From Austropuccinia psidii (lineage: Eukaryota; Basidiomycota; Pucciniomycetes; Pucciniales; Sphaerophragmiaceae), in contig JALGQZ010000003.1 in assembly GCA_023105745.1 (NCBI GenBank), positions 44,230,185-44,294,184 of the forward strand: DNA of 64,000 nucleotides, read 5' to 3'. A model generated the notes under the pieces. It did no database searches and had not been told where the DNA came from. It saw only the letters and a list, made by a program, of their open reading frames with translations. The position numbers were made by a program, and so were the translations under genes. Of the stretch, positions 33,481 to 46,836 are shown piece after piece. The first letter of the stretch is position 1. Each line of letters opens with the position of its first letter.

Positions 33481-36400
33481 TTGATAATATATATATTTCT
33501 GAAGCCAAACGGAATCATAATATTGATCAATGAAATGTAAGCTGGACAAATGAGGTACTTTTATATCTTCTCATAACTCAATATATATGGTTCCAGGGGC
33601 CAAACACTTTATTATCAATTCAATGAATCTATAAAGGTGATAAATTGATTAAGAATAAAGAAATCAAAATTTAGCTTCAAATACTGGGGAGATGGGTTAG
33701 TTTTGTATGGATATATCTATATACAATCCAACTCAAATTCATATGCTTAACAAGATTAAAAAATATAGTTCTGACTTAGAATAATTCTAATTCCAAAAGG
33801 ATCACAATGGATAACTCAATAACATGGAATACAAAGATCTCCTCAAGGAACATAGAATATCCCCAATGATATTTGTATTCATGTATATTTTAATATAGAT
33901 ATATAAGCTGTAAGTCACAAAATGTGGAATTAATATGCTATTTGGGTATTCAAAATATTCATTCAAATTTGATTGTACAATAAGTATTATCTCCAAGGCC
34001 ATGTAAGAGTAAATGGTAATTTTTAAAAAATGAAGTCTACTCTGAAATAGTATAGTTTCATAGATAATACAATCTCATATATGAAGCTTTGTAGCCAAGT
34101 ATTTCTGGAATTTTGGAATCAATTTTTTGACACGACTATGTAAGTTAGATGATAGGGGGAAAAATATTTTCATTTTTCCAAGCTTCTTAAACATTTTCTG
34201 GGGGATAATTTATGGAAAATTGCCTTGAAGGCTATAGAACTCGTACCATTGAAGAGTTCTCACAGAGAGATTAAATAAAATACCACATTTTCTGGGTCTG
34301 TGATACAAACTCTCAAATCTAGATGAGAGGTGAAGATTGAAGTTTATTCTCAGAAAGAATTCGGTACCTTGATAGCTTGGTTAGTTCTCATTTTTTGGAA
34401 ATGAGAATCATTTTTTCTGAAAGGAGGGAATTTTCTCTTTCAGATGGTCATATGTACAGAATAACTTGGTCTAGTCCCGTTTTCTGTGTTTGTGGCCTCT
34501 TATCCCTTTATTTGGGCTAATAAATTTTGAATGGGTGTATTTCCCCCCTTGTTGTGTACCATGTCTATGTTACCTTTTAGATATCAAGCATGTGCTTTAA
34601 TTTTGAGTCACAGGCTTACATCCATTTTATATGTAAATTAAAACTTGAAAAATTAAGGACCTTGTCTTTGATTTTGTTCTTGTTGAGTGTAAATAGAAAG
34701 ATTATGACTATAAGATAAAGGATTAAAAACCCTGCGCCTTTTGCACTCTTTACCTAAAAACTCAACTCAGATCAAAAATCTGATGTAAGCCATGGTACAC
34801 AAACTAGGGTGTTTAGATGGCTTACCGAGAGTACCATGTAAATTCTGGGGCCAGTATCTTCCCAAACACTGAATATCTTTTTGAATTAATCAATGAATTC
34901 TAAGCCTCCAATTTATAATTTTTTCCATATTACTTACTAAATCATCTACCTCTGATGATGAGGAATCTTTTTTTTATCTACATTCCAATATTGGAACTAA
35001 ATTTCTTGGGGAAATGATTTCATTTTTCTTCCAGGAAATCACACATATACAATTTTGTTTTTGTGTTTTTTAAAAATTCATTTTGTTACAAAAACTGTGA
35101 GAACTAGCAGAAATTTCCACAGGAGGTGTCCTTAACTCCACTTTAATCATACTGGATGACAGGAAATGGCTGGCCTGTCCCTCATTTTCTTTTCCCGGAA
35201 AAGTCGTGTCTTGGGGAGCTGATACCACAGATTTCATTTTTGCTGAGAAGATTAAGTCTGCCTATTTCTTAATTTAACTTTGTTTTCATCTATAGGATGT
35301 GGAAAATTTCTTTAACTCCGTTGGTTTCCAATTCCCAATCCTCCTTTTGAGATTATGCAGCTCCTAGGTTTATTCTTCACCTCCTTGTGTGCTTTTGAGG
35401 CTGAATTATCTCTTTTAAGTTGAAAGTGGCATTAGTTCAAGCAGTGAAAATCTTCATTGTCATTATATAAGCTTTATCACCTGTATGTATGGCAATTTCC
35501 TTTGGTTTTATAATTTCCAAGTCTTCACTTTCACCTGATATTTTGGATCCTGTTCAGAAAAGAAAGGCTAGCTACATGATATCATTCTTGACTCAAGGCG
35601 CATACCAGAATTATTTGAATAATTTCTTCTGATCAGACGACTGCGTCCAACCATAAGTTCTTTGTGTACAAGTGTATTTCTTCCCCTTTGTTCTGGGTCT
35701 TTTGGTCCCTCCCCTAAGCCTAAAAAACACTAACCATGATTGCAATAACAAAAAGTACTCATTATATCTGTGATCTTACCTTTCTTTCCTTTCAGATTCT
35801 TACTTTCGTAAAACAAACCCTGGACTGTAGGCTTTTTTTGGTGAGACAGGTATCTACTTTGCCTCATGATTTAACCCATAAAGCCAGAACACATTAGCTG
35901 AATTTTATTGAATGAAACAGATTGTAATATAAAAAAACCTCTTAAGAGGCTTAAGAGCTGTCATATGGTAAACGAATATTTTGAGTATCCATCCTTGATA
36001 TATTTATTATCAGAGAATAATTCCTTATGGTAGAGTATTAAGCAATCATAGGTGGATATGGTGATGGGAAATGCAAGATGTATTTTAATTTAAACGTCTT
36101 GAATGTTCAACTAAAAGACAGGATCAAGGTGTATTAAGGTAGCCATTAGAAAAGAAATAATATTGAATTCAGAAAGCTGACCAAAACGGAAAAAGCCCTA
36201 TATTCAGAAAATGAATACCCTTTTTGTGATAGCAACTTCTCTTGGATTGTACGTCCCATTATTTTGATGGTCTTTGGTTACTTTGCAAGTAATAATAATC
36301 TATCTTAAATGACAAAAGCTATTTTAATTATCAGCAAACGTTCTAAATATAAATCCCAAAAATGCCTAGGTTATCTGAATACAAACAAGAAATCATCATA

Positions 36401-36659
36401 AACATATGGCAAACAACAGCATTAAGCTTCAATATTAAATTGAATTTATTATCCTTTTCATGGTAGCAGTAGATCATAATATATAGTGTGATTAGTGAGC
36501 TATAGCTATCATTGAAATAATTTTGAAGAAGATTCACTATAATACTGCTTCCAAGGTAAAATAACTGAAATATCCATGGAAACGGTATATCATTGGAAAA
36601 TTCTCTATAGTTAGAATATTAATTTTCAATATGGAAATAATTACCCACTAATAGAACTT
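33481..36659. other. Intergenic DNA, no gene seen
   Basis: About 3.2 kb of AT-rich sequence, with a slightly richer patch at 34450-35850. Minus-strand frames near 35560-35250 are open for about 30 codons at a time, which is not enough to claim a gene. No terminal repeats or familiar motifs were seen. Confidence 0.55.
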
Positions 36660-37640
36660 GTGTTTATGTGAAATTATTTGCAAATAAACTTGGCCAAACA
36701 ACAAAAATTAACCATACAACTAAAGCTTTCATTAATTTCAAGAAACCCCTCCACAATTAATTGTGTGAATCGGGCTTTTTTCGCCAAGAGCTAAGTGAAA
36801 TTTTACATTTAAATATGAAATTTAATTTTACATAATATTAAGAAATCCCCCAATAAGTAGTGGTGTGGATCTAGAATTTTTCGCCAAATTTTTTGCAAAC
36901 AGGTCAACCTGAATATGACCTTTAGTTTTACACAAAAATAAGGAACCCCTCTATTAGTAGTGGTTTGGATCTGTGTTTGTTTGAAAAAATGTTTGAAAAC
37001 AGGTCAGCGTAAATATGACTTTCGATTTGACCCATTGTTAAGAAAACCATAGAAAATTGGTGGTGTTAAGATTTCTTTTTTCTGTCAAAATCTCTTTGAA
37101 AAAGTCAATCTAAATATGACTTTTAATTTTAAAAAATATTAAGAAACCCCTACCCAAATAGTGGTATGTATCTTGCTTTGTTCACTAAAGATTTGGTGAA
37201 AAAGTCTACCTAATTATGAGCTTTCATTATTCACAATTTTCAGTAGCTCCTCCATCAGTAATAGTGTTTTCCGTATCATTTGGAAAAAAACTTTGAAAAC
37301 TGCTCATCCCAAATAGAAACTATCATTTCTCATAATTTCAACTAACCCCACTACAGCTCAATGTATGTTTTTTTGGCTTTTTGGCAAACCCTTCCGCAAA
37401 CAACTCAGCCTAAATCCCAAAATTCCTTTTTCATGAATTGATGCGATTCCGCAACAAGAAAATGTCTTGTTCTGGTCTTTTTTAAAGGATTTCTCCAATA
37501 AATTAAACTAAATATAATAATTCATTCTCCATAATTTTAAGCAACCCTTCCACAAGTAATTATGTGGTTCCAACTTTGTTTGAAAAAGAATTGGAAAACT
37601 TTTGGGATTTTCTTCCCTTCACAAAATTTATTCCAAACGA
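36660..37640. repeat. Decayed tandem satellite with 100-bp period
   Basis: A landmark like AAGAAACCCCT...AGTAGTGGTGTGGAT appears at 36741, 36841, 36941, 37041, 37142, 37242, 37341, 37441 and 37540. Each unit continues with TTTTTCGCCAAA...GAAAACAGGTCAnCnTnAATATGACTTT-like text. Nine spacings of 99-101 bp survive although the units have diverged strongly by substitution. Confidence 0.75.
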
Positions 37641-39126
37641 TTAAAATTGAAAGTATGAGCTTTAAAAGAAGTTTTCATCTCAAATAACCTTAAGTAATCA
37701 ATTAAAATACACAAGTATAAAGCTACAAAAATAAATTTTTTTGGATAAAGATTTTTACCCTCCATTTTATTAATAAAAGCCATTTCAAAAGGAATAATCT
37801 TATGTGTACTTGTCAGATTTGATAATTACATATTCCCTTCCACCAGAAATTTCAATCTGAAGCTTAATTACTTTCCATCGTACTTATTGGTTTCCCAGAT
37901 TAATTTCATCTTGCCCATTTAGCTATTTTGAAATTTTTTATTCCACTTCAGAAAGGGTTTCAACCATTGTATCAATTTGGACTTAATATTTTCTCAAAAA
38001 CTTTTCACATTTTACCATCTATGACAAGGTCAAAATTCTTTTTTCTACCTTTTGGTATGGAATCAAACAATCCCCCCTTTTCCCCAAGCTTTAAATCGAG
38101 CCAGATACTCAAAAAGACCTTGTATTCCCATCTTAACCTGATTTTTCATTAAAATAATTCATGAAAATTTGGTTCTCTGAACTCAAATTATCCTAGTTTT
38201 ATTTGAAACTTCAATACTAAAATTGCCCTTCGAATCTATTAAATTATCCATGATTTCACTTGAAGAAAAACATATGTATTTAGATATAATATTGAGTAGC
38301 CTTCCATATATTTGAGACTAATTTTCTTTAAAAAAGAAATTAATAAAAATAATCTTAATCCAATTATATATCTTGAATGCCACAAAAAAATGAATCCTAC
38401 TTTCATATTTGCCTTTGTGAATAATGAAGTCAAAATACTCATCAATCTCCTCTTCGTAAAGTGCCTGTAATCTTATTTTTGTTAGAATAGCATCATCTTC
38501 ACTTAGAAAAATATTTTCTAAAATATAACTCAACTGGGCCTCCAAATCAAATTGGAACCCCTTAATGCTCTACCTACTTCCCAGCTCCTAATGAAAGGGA
38601 ACCAAAAAGTAAGATTTTGGATAATAATAAATAACTAATTAGTCAAGCTTTGCTTTCCAATCGAGAAGTGTTCAGCTTTCATTATTGGGAAAATAATTCA
38701 TGGTTTCAAAATAATAAGTCTAGTGTTTTGGAGATGATGATAGCTTAAGAATTGAGTACTAAGTCTTATGTTGGAAGACAAGCCTTACAATTTCTCCTTA
38801 CATAATTATCAAATTTTCCCACAAACCTCAACAATGATCTTATTTTTATTTAAAGAGATTTGGCTACAATTTATGCATTCTTTTATCAAAATCTCACTGT
38901 GGTGTCCTTTGTAAAGTGCCCATAATTCAGGTTCCTGGTTGATAAAGTGTAAAATGTTCTTGAAAATAGTTTTGTCTTCAATCTCCACTTGAAATAACAT
39001 AATTCAAACCCTCACCACCAAGGATTCCTTTTCCGTTCCTATTAATCATGAAAATCATTTTCTGGAATAAAATTTCATTATGAAAACCTCTTTTTCTATC
39101 AGATGTTTAATTAATCGCTGAGACAC
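37641..39126. other. Intergenic DNA with two short minus-strand frames
   Basis: Frames at 38545-38318 (LTKIRLQALYEEEIDEYFDF) and 39000-38809 (EPELWALYKGHHSEILIKEC) share a short DNA block, GTAAAGTGCC followed by a TAAT, and a loosely similar ALY...I..-type peptide. They may be fragments of a duplicated or decayed gene, unidentified. Nothing else is evident. Confidence 0.25.
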
Positions 39127-40897
39127 CGTGGTATTCCATACCTTTTGTTCCAAGGGTAAAATACACAATATTAGAGCTGAAAGGGAAATCAAAAAGTCAA
39201 CAAAATAAAAGTTTTCAAAAAATACTATTAGAATATCATAGATAACTGTTTTACTTGAATCTACATCAAATCTTACCTATAGTAACATATTGCTGAAACT
39301 CCATAACACAAATAGTGTCATATATATCATGGATTAAAAATAATGATAGTTATATGAATTCTATACTAACTAAAGGCATCTTCTTAGGAAATGAAGTTCC
39401 ATGTGGCTTAGATATTAAATATTCATAGCCATGTGTAAACTTACAAAAGTGATACCATTACTCTCACAACAACATGTGTTAAATTTCTTTACATAAAAGA
39501 ACACCTCAATATAAACAAACATCATGTTACATTTCTCAATAAATGGTCAAACTCCCATAACCAAACACTATGGGTATCATTGACAAACTCAATTTTGCAT
39601 ATGAACAGAAAACACTAAGTACAGATCAAGCCTGTGCAAAGAGAAATAGGTTTAATATAGATAACATTAAAATTCAGAAAAACAATCAAATAGAAAAACC
39701 GCTTTGTGCAATATCTGTATCAAATGACACTATTTAAAAGTTTCTTTGCAGCAAAGTCCTCTCAAGGCTGTGCAAAATTGGAGTATAGTTTAGCTGAAAT
39801 GTCAGTATCTCTCAAAAAAAACTGTGAAATAAACCAAATATATGGTGCAGAATATTGATAAAATGACATGATTTAAAATTCATATGCCGGAGAAAATATT
39901 GCAACATAGAATTTTTGCAAGTCCCTTTTCCTTGGAGGGCTCAATTGAGGGTCCAAAAGTTACAAATGAAGGGCCTCTCTCCCTTTCCCCCCATGCTTCT
40001 TATTCCAGCAACAATCTTCAGGATAAATCCATCCCTTCTCTAGTAAGATAATCTAGTATTATATGTAGATTATAAGTACCAAGTCTCTGTATCTTCTAGT
40101 ATTATTCATGCTTATTTAATGATATATATAGTATTAATGAAATACCTTAATGTTATTGAATAGTATTATCATTATAGTTTCAGTGTGGAAGTTGTTTTTG
40201 AAGATAGTATATTTAGTGATCTTATTGAATTTATCAATGACCTTTTCTTATATCAGGGATATATTTTCAACTTACCCTTATAATCTATAATATAGGACTT
40301 ATAATTATAATGAGCTATATCTATATTATCTTTGATAGTGTTATATTGCTATTTTCATTATATCTACCCTTATATCAACCATTAAAACCCTTGTAGAACT
40401 ATCTTACCCTTAACGTATCACATTGATATTGATAGTATAATGAAATCACCTTTGAAATATGAAATAGCTATCAAGATTCTTATTAATGCTTATGGAGATC
40501 TTAGAAAGAAAAATATTTATATATATTACTTATCAAATGGAGGAATCCTAAAATAAATTACTGAAAAAGAATTATATCATCAATCAAAAGAAGTTAAGCA
40601 AACCTCAATTATTAAAAAAACAACAATAACCATTACCAGTATTGTAGCAGTGATCTCTTTGTTTAAAGACTGATAGAGACTTCTGAGTAAATTCTTCACA
40701 TTTAAGATCCGCAAAGTTAAAGAATTAATTTTTGATCTCATTAAGAGGATATCCTTTGCAGTATATATAGAGGGGAAGCAAATACACCTTAAAACCAATA
40801 TTAATTTTTTCATTCTAAAATTCAAAACATACTAACCAATATTTCCCACCTCAAGGTACTGCCTAATATATATCCTAAAGCAAAAGGTGTTTCCAGA
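39127..40897. repeat. Solo LTR, family B copy 1 (1,771 bp)
   Basis: Aligned over its length with 60454-62537. Shared blocks include TCTACATCAAAT, GGGCCTCTCTCCCT...CCCCCATGCTTCT, ATCCATCCCTTCTCTAGTA, CAAACCTCAATTATTAAA and AAATTCAAAACATACT. The ends are CGTGG and TCCAGA where copy 2 has TGTGG and CCCACA. Flanking ACAC (39123-39126 and 40898-40901) is a 4-bp target duplication. There is no internal coding region, hence solo. It has about two units of the 137-bp internal repeat. Confidence 0.7.
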
Positions 40898-42397
40898 ACA
40901 CAGTTGACAAAGGCCAAGCTTCATGAATCATTGGAATTTCTCTTGAGCTCCACTGAAAATATACCAATAGAGAACATTTGAAATGTTTAAATATGGATAA
41001 AAATCGAGGGTAAAATTAAGATCTTCCATTCCTCAGTAACACAGGAGATCATTCTTTCATTCCTTATGTCCATTGGCTCAATAAAATTGTAAGATCAACC
41101 TTTCTCTCTAGTACAGGCTCTATAATGTTAGTTTGATTGAAACTTACACCAGAAATAAATTTGAAATAAGAAATTTTTTTTATCCCAGTAATAATTCCTG
41201 GTCAAAATTATCCAGATGGTGAACAGCTCAACTACTTACTTAAGCCACTTATTGATGGGATCATTTTACCATGAAATGGTGTTTTGTTTGCTCTAAGAAA
41301 ATAATCCAATTGTGAGAAAATAAAAGTATCTATAATCCATTTTTCTGGTGATATGGCTTCTGTCAAAAATGTTACTGGGGTTATTTTATACTCTGGTTTA
41401 CATTTTGATAGTTTTTTTCAATTCATAAAGAAAAATTGATGAAATACCCTTAAACATTTGGCCAAAACACAGGTTCAAATCACAAGATAAATATTTGAAT
41501 TACTGTCTGAGTGCACCAAAACTACCTGAAAGAAGTAATATTCAAAATGAAAAGGGGGTCTGTTAATTCATTCTTGAAGATAATACACATTGGGATGGTT
41601 CACACATGATATTCCTAGATGTTATACACAACTTGATACTTGGTTTCTTGAATGATAATGCTATCTCATAGGTCTTTATACCTCAAGCTACCCAGAGGAA
41701 AAATTGAAAAATTAATATTAATATTCTGGTCAAATAGAAACATAATTAAGTGAGAAATAAGGTGGAAAAATTTCTGAAAATGAACTCAAGGCCCTTAAGT
41801 GGGATGCTAAAAGAAAATGAAAGCTAAAACCTCCACTCCAACAGAAATAAGGAGTACCTTTAAGTCTTAAACATATTCCTTCCTCCTCATTCTCTGAACA
41901 ATACCATTATGATCCTAATTAAACTCCATTAGACTCTGAATAGAGAAATAATAGCTTTCAATAATCTCAATCTTATTTCAACTCAGAAAGTATACAAAAA
42001 TTGAAAAATATCATTTCAAGAAAAGCTATTCCTTCTTCTTGGACATGTGTTCCCAAAGAACATTTGGAGACTGAATGGGAACTATTATTTAAATCTTACT
42101 TACCATTTCTGTTTTATATCTCTTATCAAGAATATAATCCATTTCCCAAGGAGATAATTTCAATCAACTTCTTGCTCATAAGCGGTTTGCACCTTGCACC
42201 TTCCAATAAAATTACTGAAGAGAAGGAGAAAAATCAGTAAACTCTCTGCATTAAGTACCAAAAATTATATCATGGTTTTCTTCCTCAAAAAAGGAAAACA
42301 AAATAATCACTTTGCATACTTTATCCCACATCTTTTACTCATATGGGGCCCTTCACAAGTTATATCTACCTTGGCCTTTGAGAATATAAATGGATAC
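40898..42397. other. Intergenic DNA, no gene seen
   Basis: About 1.5 kb of AT-rich sequence. One 79-codon frame (42001-42240) has no motif I know and no ATG at its left edge. It ends at the element 3 target duplication GATAC (42393-42397). Confidence 0.5.
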
Positions 42398-42546
42398 TGT
42401 AAGGTTTGTCTATGAAACTCTTGATAATAGTAGCAAAATCAAGAGTACTATGACTGTCCTCAATAGAGATATATAATATAATAAAATATTATAACCACAA
42501 ATTTAAATATAATTATTAAAAATAATTATATAAAAAAATAAATTTA

Positions 42547-42591
42547 GGGTATTGGTAAAAACACGTAAGCAAATTGGTAAAAACACGTAAG
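42547..42591. repeat. Left terminal inverted repeat of the MULE, with doubled motif
   Basis: ATTGGTAAAAACACGTAAG occurs twice in direct orientation (42551-42569 and 42573-42591). The right end, read on the minus strand, also has two related motifs (46880-46858 and 46853-46837). A transposase that binds paired sites at each end would explain this. Confidence 0.7.
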
Positions 42592-43099
42592 GGGTGCCCT
42601 GGGCCCATTTTTAATTAAAAATGAAACACCATTGGGCCTGTATTGGGCCAAAACATGCCCAAAAGAGGTTCTTTCCCCAAAAAACCTCTCTAACTCCAAA
42701 TTGTTTCAGATTTTTTTGCCCAGCCCCCCCCAAAAAAACAAACAAGCTCAAACACCCCAATAATCCACATTATCCCCACCCCAAACCATTGTTTTTTTTT
42801 TGGAAAAACAGCATTATCAAAGCCATTTTGCAAAGCTTTTCACACCTTTTTTTCTTTTTTCCCCCAAAGACTGCATTTTCCACCACAACAACCTGCTTTC
42901 AAGCCTCTCAATTTTCAATTTTTTACCATCCCTCATCAATTAATCCCACATTTAAACAACTTTCTCTCACTCTTAACCACTTCTGTTCATTTTTCACACC
43001 TTTTTTCACCTCTTTTTCACATTTCGAAAGGTTCTTACCCCATTCCAAATCCCCCAATCCCCCCTTTTTTTACTTTTATACATAATTTTCATTAAAAAA

Positions 43100-46000
43100 A
43101 TGCTTCAACCCCCCACTGAAGGTGAATTTCAGACCCTTGAGATTCTTTGGCAACATGTGCATAATGTTGCCAGGGCTCAGGGGTATGCTGTGTCCACCTT
43201 GAGGTCCAATATGACCCACAACCAAATTGAAATATGTTGTGACAGGTCTGGCACCCCAAATCCCAACAAAAGCCCCTCCAAAACAGTCACATCAAGAAAG
43301 CTTGACTGTCCTTTTAGACTTTATGCCAGGAAATATGCCAAGAGTACCACTTGGACTCTTAGAGTCAAAAATCCTGAACATAGCCATGATGCCACTGAAA
43401 ATATCATGGCACATCCTGCTTTCAGGAAATTCAATGAGCAAGAAACATCCCAAATTTCTCAAATGTCTGAATCACTGCTCATGCCAAGGCAAATTCAGGC
43501 CCAATTATGCAGCCAGAGGGAGTCTGACAGGCCTGTAATCCTTCAAGACATTTATAACCAAGTCAAGAGAATCAAGAAAGACAAACTGCGAGGCAGAAAA
43601 CCCATTGATGCTCTTATTGACACTCTCAAAGAAGAAAATTTTGTTTGGTCCTCTGCAAGGGATTCTGAGGGACACATTACCTCCTTGTTTTTTACTCACC
43701 CCCTGGCCATAAAACTTCTTCATGGCTTTCCTCATGTCATTCTTATGGATTGTACTTATAAAACCAATAAGTACAAAATGCCCCTTTTTCATATTGCTGG
43801 ATTCAGCTCAACAAATAAGACCTTTTCTGAGGCTTTTTGTTTGATGAAAAATGAAAATGAAACTTCATATACTTGGGCATTAAATCAATACATTGAAAAG
43901 GTCCTCAACAACACCAATCTTGTTCCCCCTCCAGCTATTGTTATTGACAGGGATCTGGCCTTGAAAAACTCTATTAAGAAGCTCTTCACAGACTCCAAAG
44001 TCATGCTATGAATTTGGCACATCAGCAAGGATGTATCTGCTCATTGCATGAAGAAAATTGGTCATGGAACTGATTTTGAAAATTTTATGGGCCTTTGGAA
44101 TCAAGTAATGTACTTCTTCACTTTATTTCACTTTATTTCATTTTATTTCACTTTTTTTCTTATTATTGTCTTTATTAATGACTTTGGGATTCTTTTCTCA
44201 GCTTATGTATTCACCCACTGAAAGGTCTTTCAAAGACAACTGGAAGAAGCTTCAAAAGCAAGTTAAAAATGCTGAGGTCTTGCAGTATTTGGAAAATACC
44301 TGGCTTCCTCTAAAGGAGTATTATGTGCCAGCCTGGACCAACCACCATTGCCACCTGGGTGTGGGATCCACCTCCAGAGTTGAAGGTGCCCATGCCATGG
44401 TTAAACTTTGGCTACAAAATTCCACTGGTACTCTCCTGGAGGTAGTCAGGGCACTCCACATGGCATTCAGAAAACAATTTATTGAAATTATCAACAGAAT
44501 CTCCTAAGAAATGATTGTCCATGTCAAGAATTTTCCTCCACACATCTGTGCCCTCAATGGCAAGGTGTCTCATTATGCTCTTCAGATTGCCTTTGAAAAT
44601 TTCAAAACAAAATTTCCTCCAAATGAAAAATGCACCAACAAATACAACAATTATAAAGGCATTCCTTGCAAGCATAAGACCCAAAAGGCATTTGCCAAGC
44701 GCCAAAGGCTTGAATTATCAGACTTCCATCCTCAATGGCATTTGAATTTGCCTGTGAGGGTTTTTTAATTTCTTCTTATTATTTTTTTTCTTATTAACTG
44801 ATTTTATTTGTCATATTCTTCTCAGACTGGTTTTCAAGGTGATGATCAAAGTGTTGAAAAAGAAAGAAAGAATGAAGCCAAGAAAATATTTGAAGACATT
44901 GGGGAAGACCTGTTCCAAAGGCCAATGGCAGAAATCACTCCAATACTACAACATTTTCAAGATGTTTTGACTTAAAAAGTCCCATTTGCTCAAATTCCCA
45001 AGAGTCAAGAGGATGATAAATATTATGAAGACCCTCTAGAATGCAAGAATATCCATGGAAGACCCCAAGGAGCCAAGAATAAAAACAAAAGAGAACCTTC
45101 AAGATTTGAAATTATTGAAAGTCAATCCAAGAGAAGAGGAAGACCCCCATCAAAAGTGACCAGCACAACAACTTCAAGATCCCAGTCAAATGTCCCCTCT
45201 CCAATTATGGAAGTGGACTCATCTGAAGATTCTGAAGATTCTGAGGACTCATTATCTAAATCCATCAGTTCATCAGATTCACTACCCTCAGCAACTGAAT
45301 TAAATAAATCAAAAGTAAGCCTTAGAAGGTCAAGAAGATTGGCAATTGGAAGCAAAACATCACAAAGAAAATCAAACAAGCCTGCCACCAGTTTGAATAT
45401 CTATGATGCAATTGACTTGACCTGTGAGCATTGTAAAAGCAACTATCACACAAGTGATGAATGCTCCAAGCTGTTTGTGAGTTTCTGATTCTTTTTAATG
45501 TAATTTTATGTTGTTTATTTTGATATTTATTCATTTTTTGGACTTATTTTATCAGATAACTGGCTCAGAAGACTTGCCCAAGTTTATATTGAAATACACC
45601 TTCAAGGCCATCAATGTCCAGGGTGATGGAAACTGTGGCTACAGAACAGTATCCCACTTCATTTACAAGACTCAAGATCAATGGCCTGATATCAGAGATG
45701 ACTTTGCTGAAGAAATTCAACAAAATCAAGACCTTTATGAGCCCATGAATAACTTAATTCCCTCAGTATCCTCTTATTTGGAAAGAATTGAATGGTATGA
45801 AGATGTTGGCCAGGCTCCAAAAAGCAAGTGGATGTCCATGCCTGACATGGGGGATCCAATTGCAAATAAGTATAAAAGACCAGTTTTCTTTTATTCCACA
45901 GCCCAATCTTTTTTTTGCCCTTATTTCTGTCCTCCAAATGATAATCCCCCCATTTTCATCTGCTTCTTGAATAGTTGTGCTCATTTTGTTCCTTTGGACA

Positions 46001-46176
46001 TCATCATTTCTAAAGTTTATCCAGTCCCCCCCAATACTGTGAACTGGGAGATTCATGCCCAACCACAAGCCCTGGGGTGGGCTGATAAATCTAAGAAACA
46101 CAGAATGTTGTATTTGTCCAATATTCCTCCCCCCTCTCAGAAAAAACCCACTATTGTGGAGGTTGATTCTGATTGA
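43100..46176 (+). pseudogene. FAR1/MULE transposase fused to OTU protease, four exons
   Basis: Catalyses cut-and-paste transposition. Exons: 43100-44104, 44202-44753, 44826-45476, 45556-46176. The introns (97, 72 and 79 bp) all start GTAATG or GTGAG, end CAG, and keep the frame. Exon 1 starts with an ATG and has a FAR1/WRKY-like DNA-binding part (IEICCDR...LDCPFRLYARK...EHSHD). The MULE catalytic core follows, with aspartates in LMDCTYKTN (43748) and VIDRDLALKN (43946-43954) and glutamate in STSRVEGAHA (44382). Exon 2 ends with a SWIM-like segment (CTNKYNNYKGIPCKHK). Exon 3 is an acidic Ser-rich linker with basic (RGRPP) patches and a CxxC knuckle-like end. Exon 4 is the OTU domain. Stops at 44009-44011, 44505-44507 and 44973-44975 break the frame. 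From memory, such fusions are common in rust fungi. Confidence 0.85.
45556..46176 (+). pseudogene. OTU-type cysteine protease domain (last exon of the MULE gene)
   Basis: The frame reads NVQGDGNCGYRTVSHFIY, the classic OTU catalytic block with Asp (45625), Cys (45634) and a following helix. It later reads NSCAHFVPLDI with the likely catalytic His (45982). OTU proteases remove ubiquitin or related modifiers. This exon itself is uninterrupted to its TGA at 46174-46176. In a transposase it may protect the protein from degradation or process the fusion; both are inference. Confidence 0.85.
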
Positions 46177-46296
46177 ATGATTTTTGTGTATACAATTTAT
46201 GCCAATTATCCCCCTCCTCAGTCATATTTATTGCTTAAATCCCACCTCAGTCTCATTTTTTATCAAAAATGTGGAGCTTTTGTACTTGAAAATAGT

Positions 46297-46670
46297 CATA
46301 TTACACACAAGAGAAAAAACAGTTAAAAAAAACACTCATTGCGCCTTCACTTGTTGTCCCACCCAAATATTTTTCCCAATTCATGAGCTTCTGGTTCTTT
46401 ATTGTCCAGATTGAACCCATTGATTTTGAAAAAAATGGAAGAAATTCATAAGTGGGAAGTTATTAAATTCACTTTTTAAAAATAGGCATATTACAATGAC
46501 GGGAAAAAACATTTGAAAAAAACCCCTTTTTGCACCTTCACTTGTCCCACCCAAAAAAAATCCCAAAATTATGGGATTCTGGTGCTTTATTCCTCACATT
46601 GAGCCCTTCATTTCAAAAAAATTAAGTAAATTCATAAGTGGGAAGATTTTAAATGAATTTTAGAAAAAAA
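46297..46670. repeat. Imperfect 190-bp tandem duplication in the MULE 3' region
   Basis: CATATTACA...GAAAAAAC...CACTTG...TCCCACCCAAA...TTCATAAGTGGGAAG occurs from 46297 and again from 46487. It is untranslated and lies between the gene and the right terminal repeat. It may hold extra transposase-binding sites. Confidence 0.6.
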
Positions 46671-46836
46671 TATGCCATTTTGGCATATTGGCCAAATTTG
46701 TGAAATTTGGCAAAAAAAAAAAATTTTGAAAAAATTTGTGCTTATTGACATGCCAAGTCGGGAAAAATATGGCAAAAAAAAATTAAAAAAATCCTCAAAA
46801 CTGAGCCTGAGGAATTTCTTTTGAAAATTAAGGTCA

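Noticed and set aside
35250..35560. Minus-strand open stretches as a decayed gene
   Set aside because: Runs of about 30 codons interrupted by stops, with no motif. Not distinguishable from chance.
42001..42240. 79-residue frame as a host gene
   Set aside because: It begins at a TTG, lacks any recognised motif, and its length is only slightly above background for the region.
42621..43085. 154-residue frame before the MULE gene
   Set aside because: Low-complexity Pro/Phe/His translation of C- and T-rich leader DNA. It has no motif, and the transposase ATG at 43100 explains the region.
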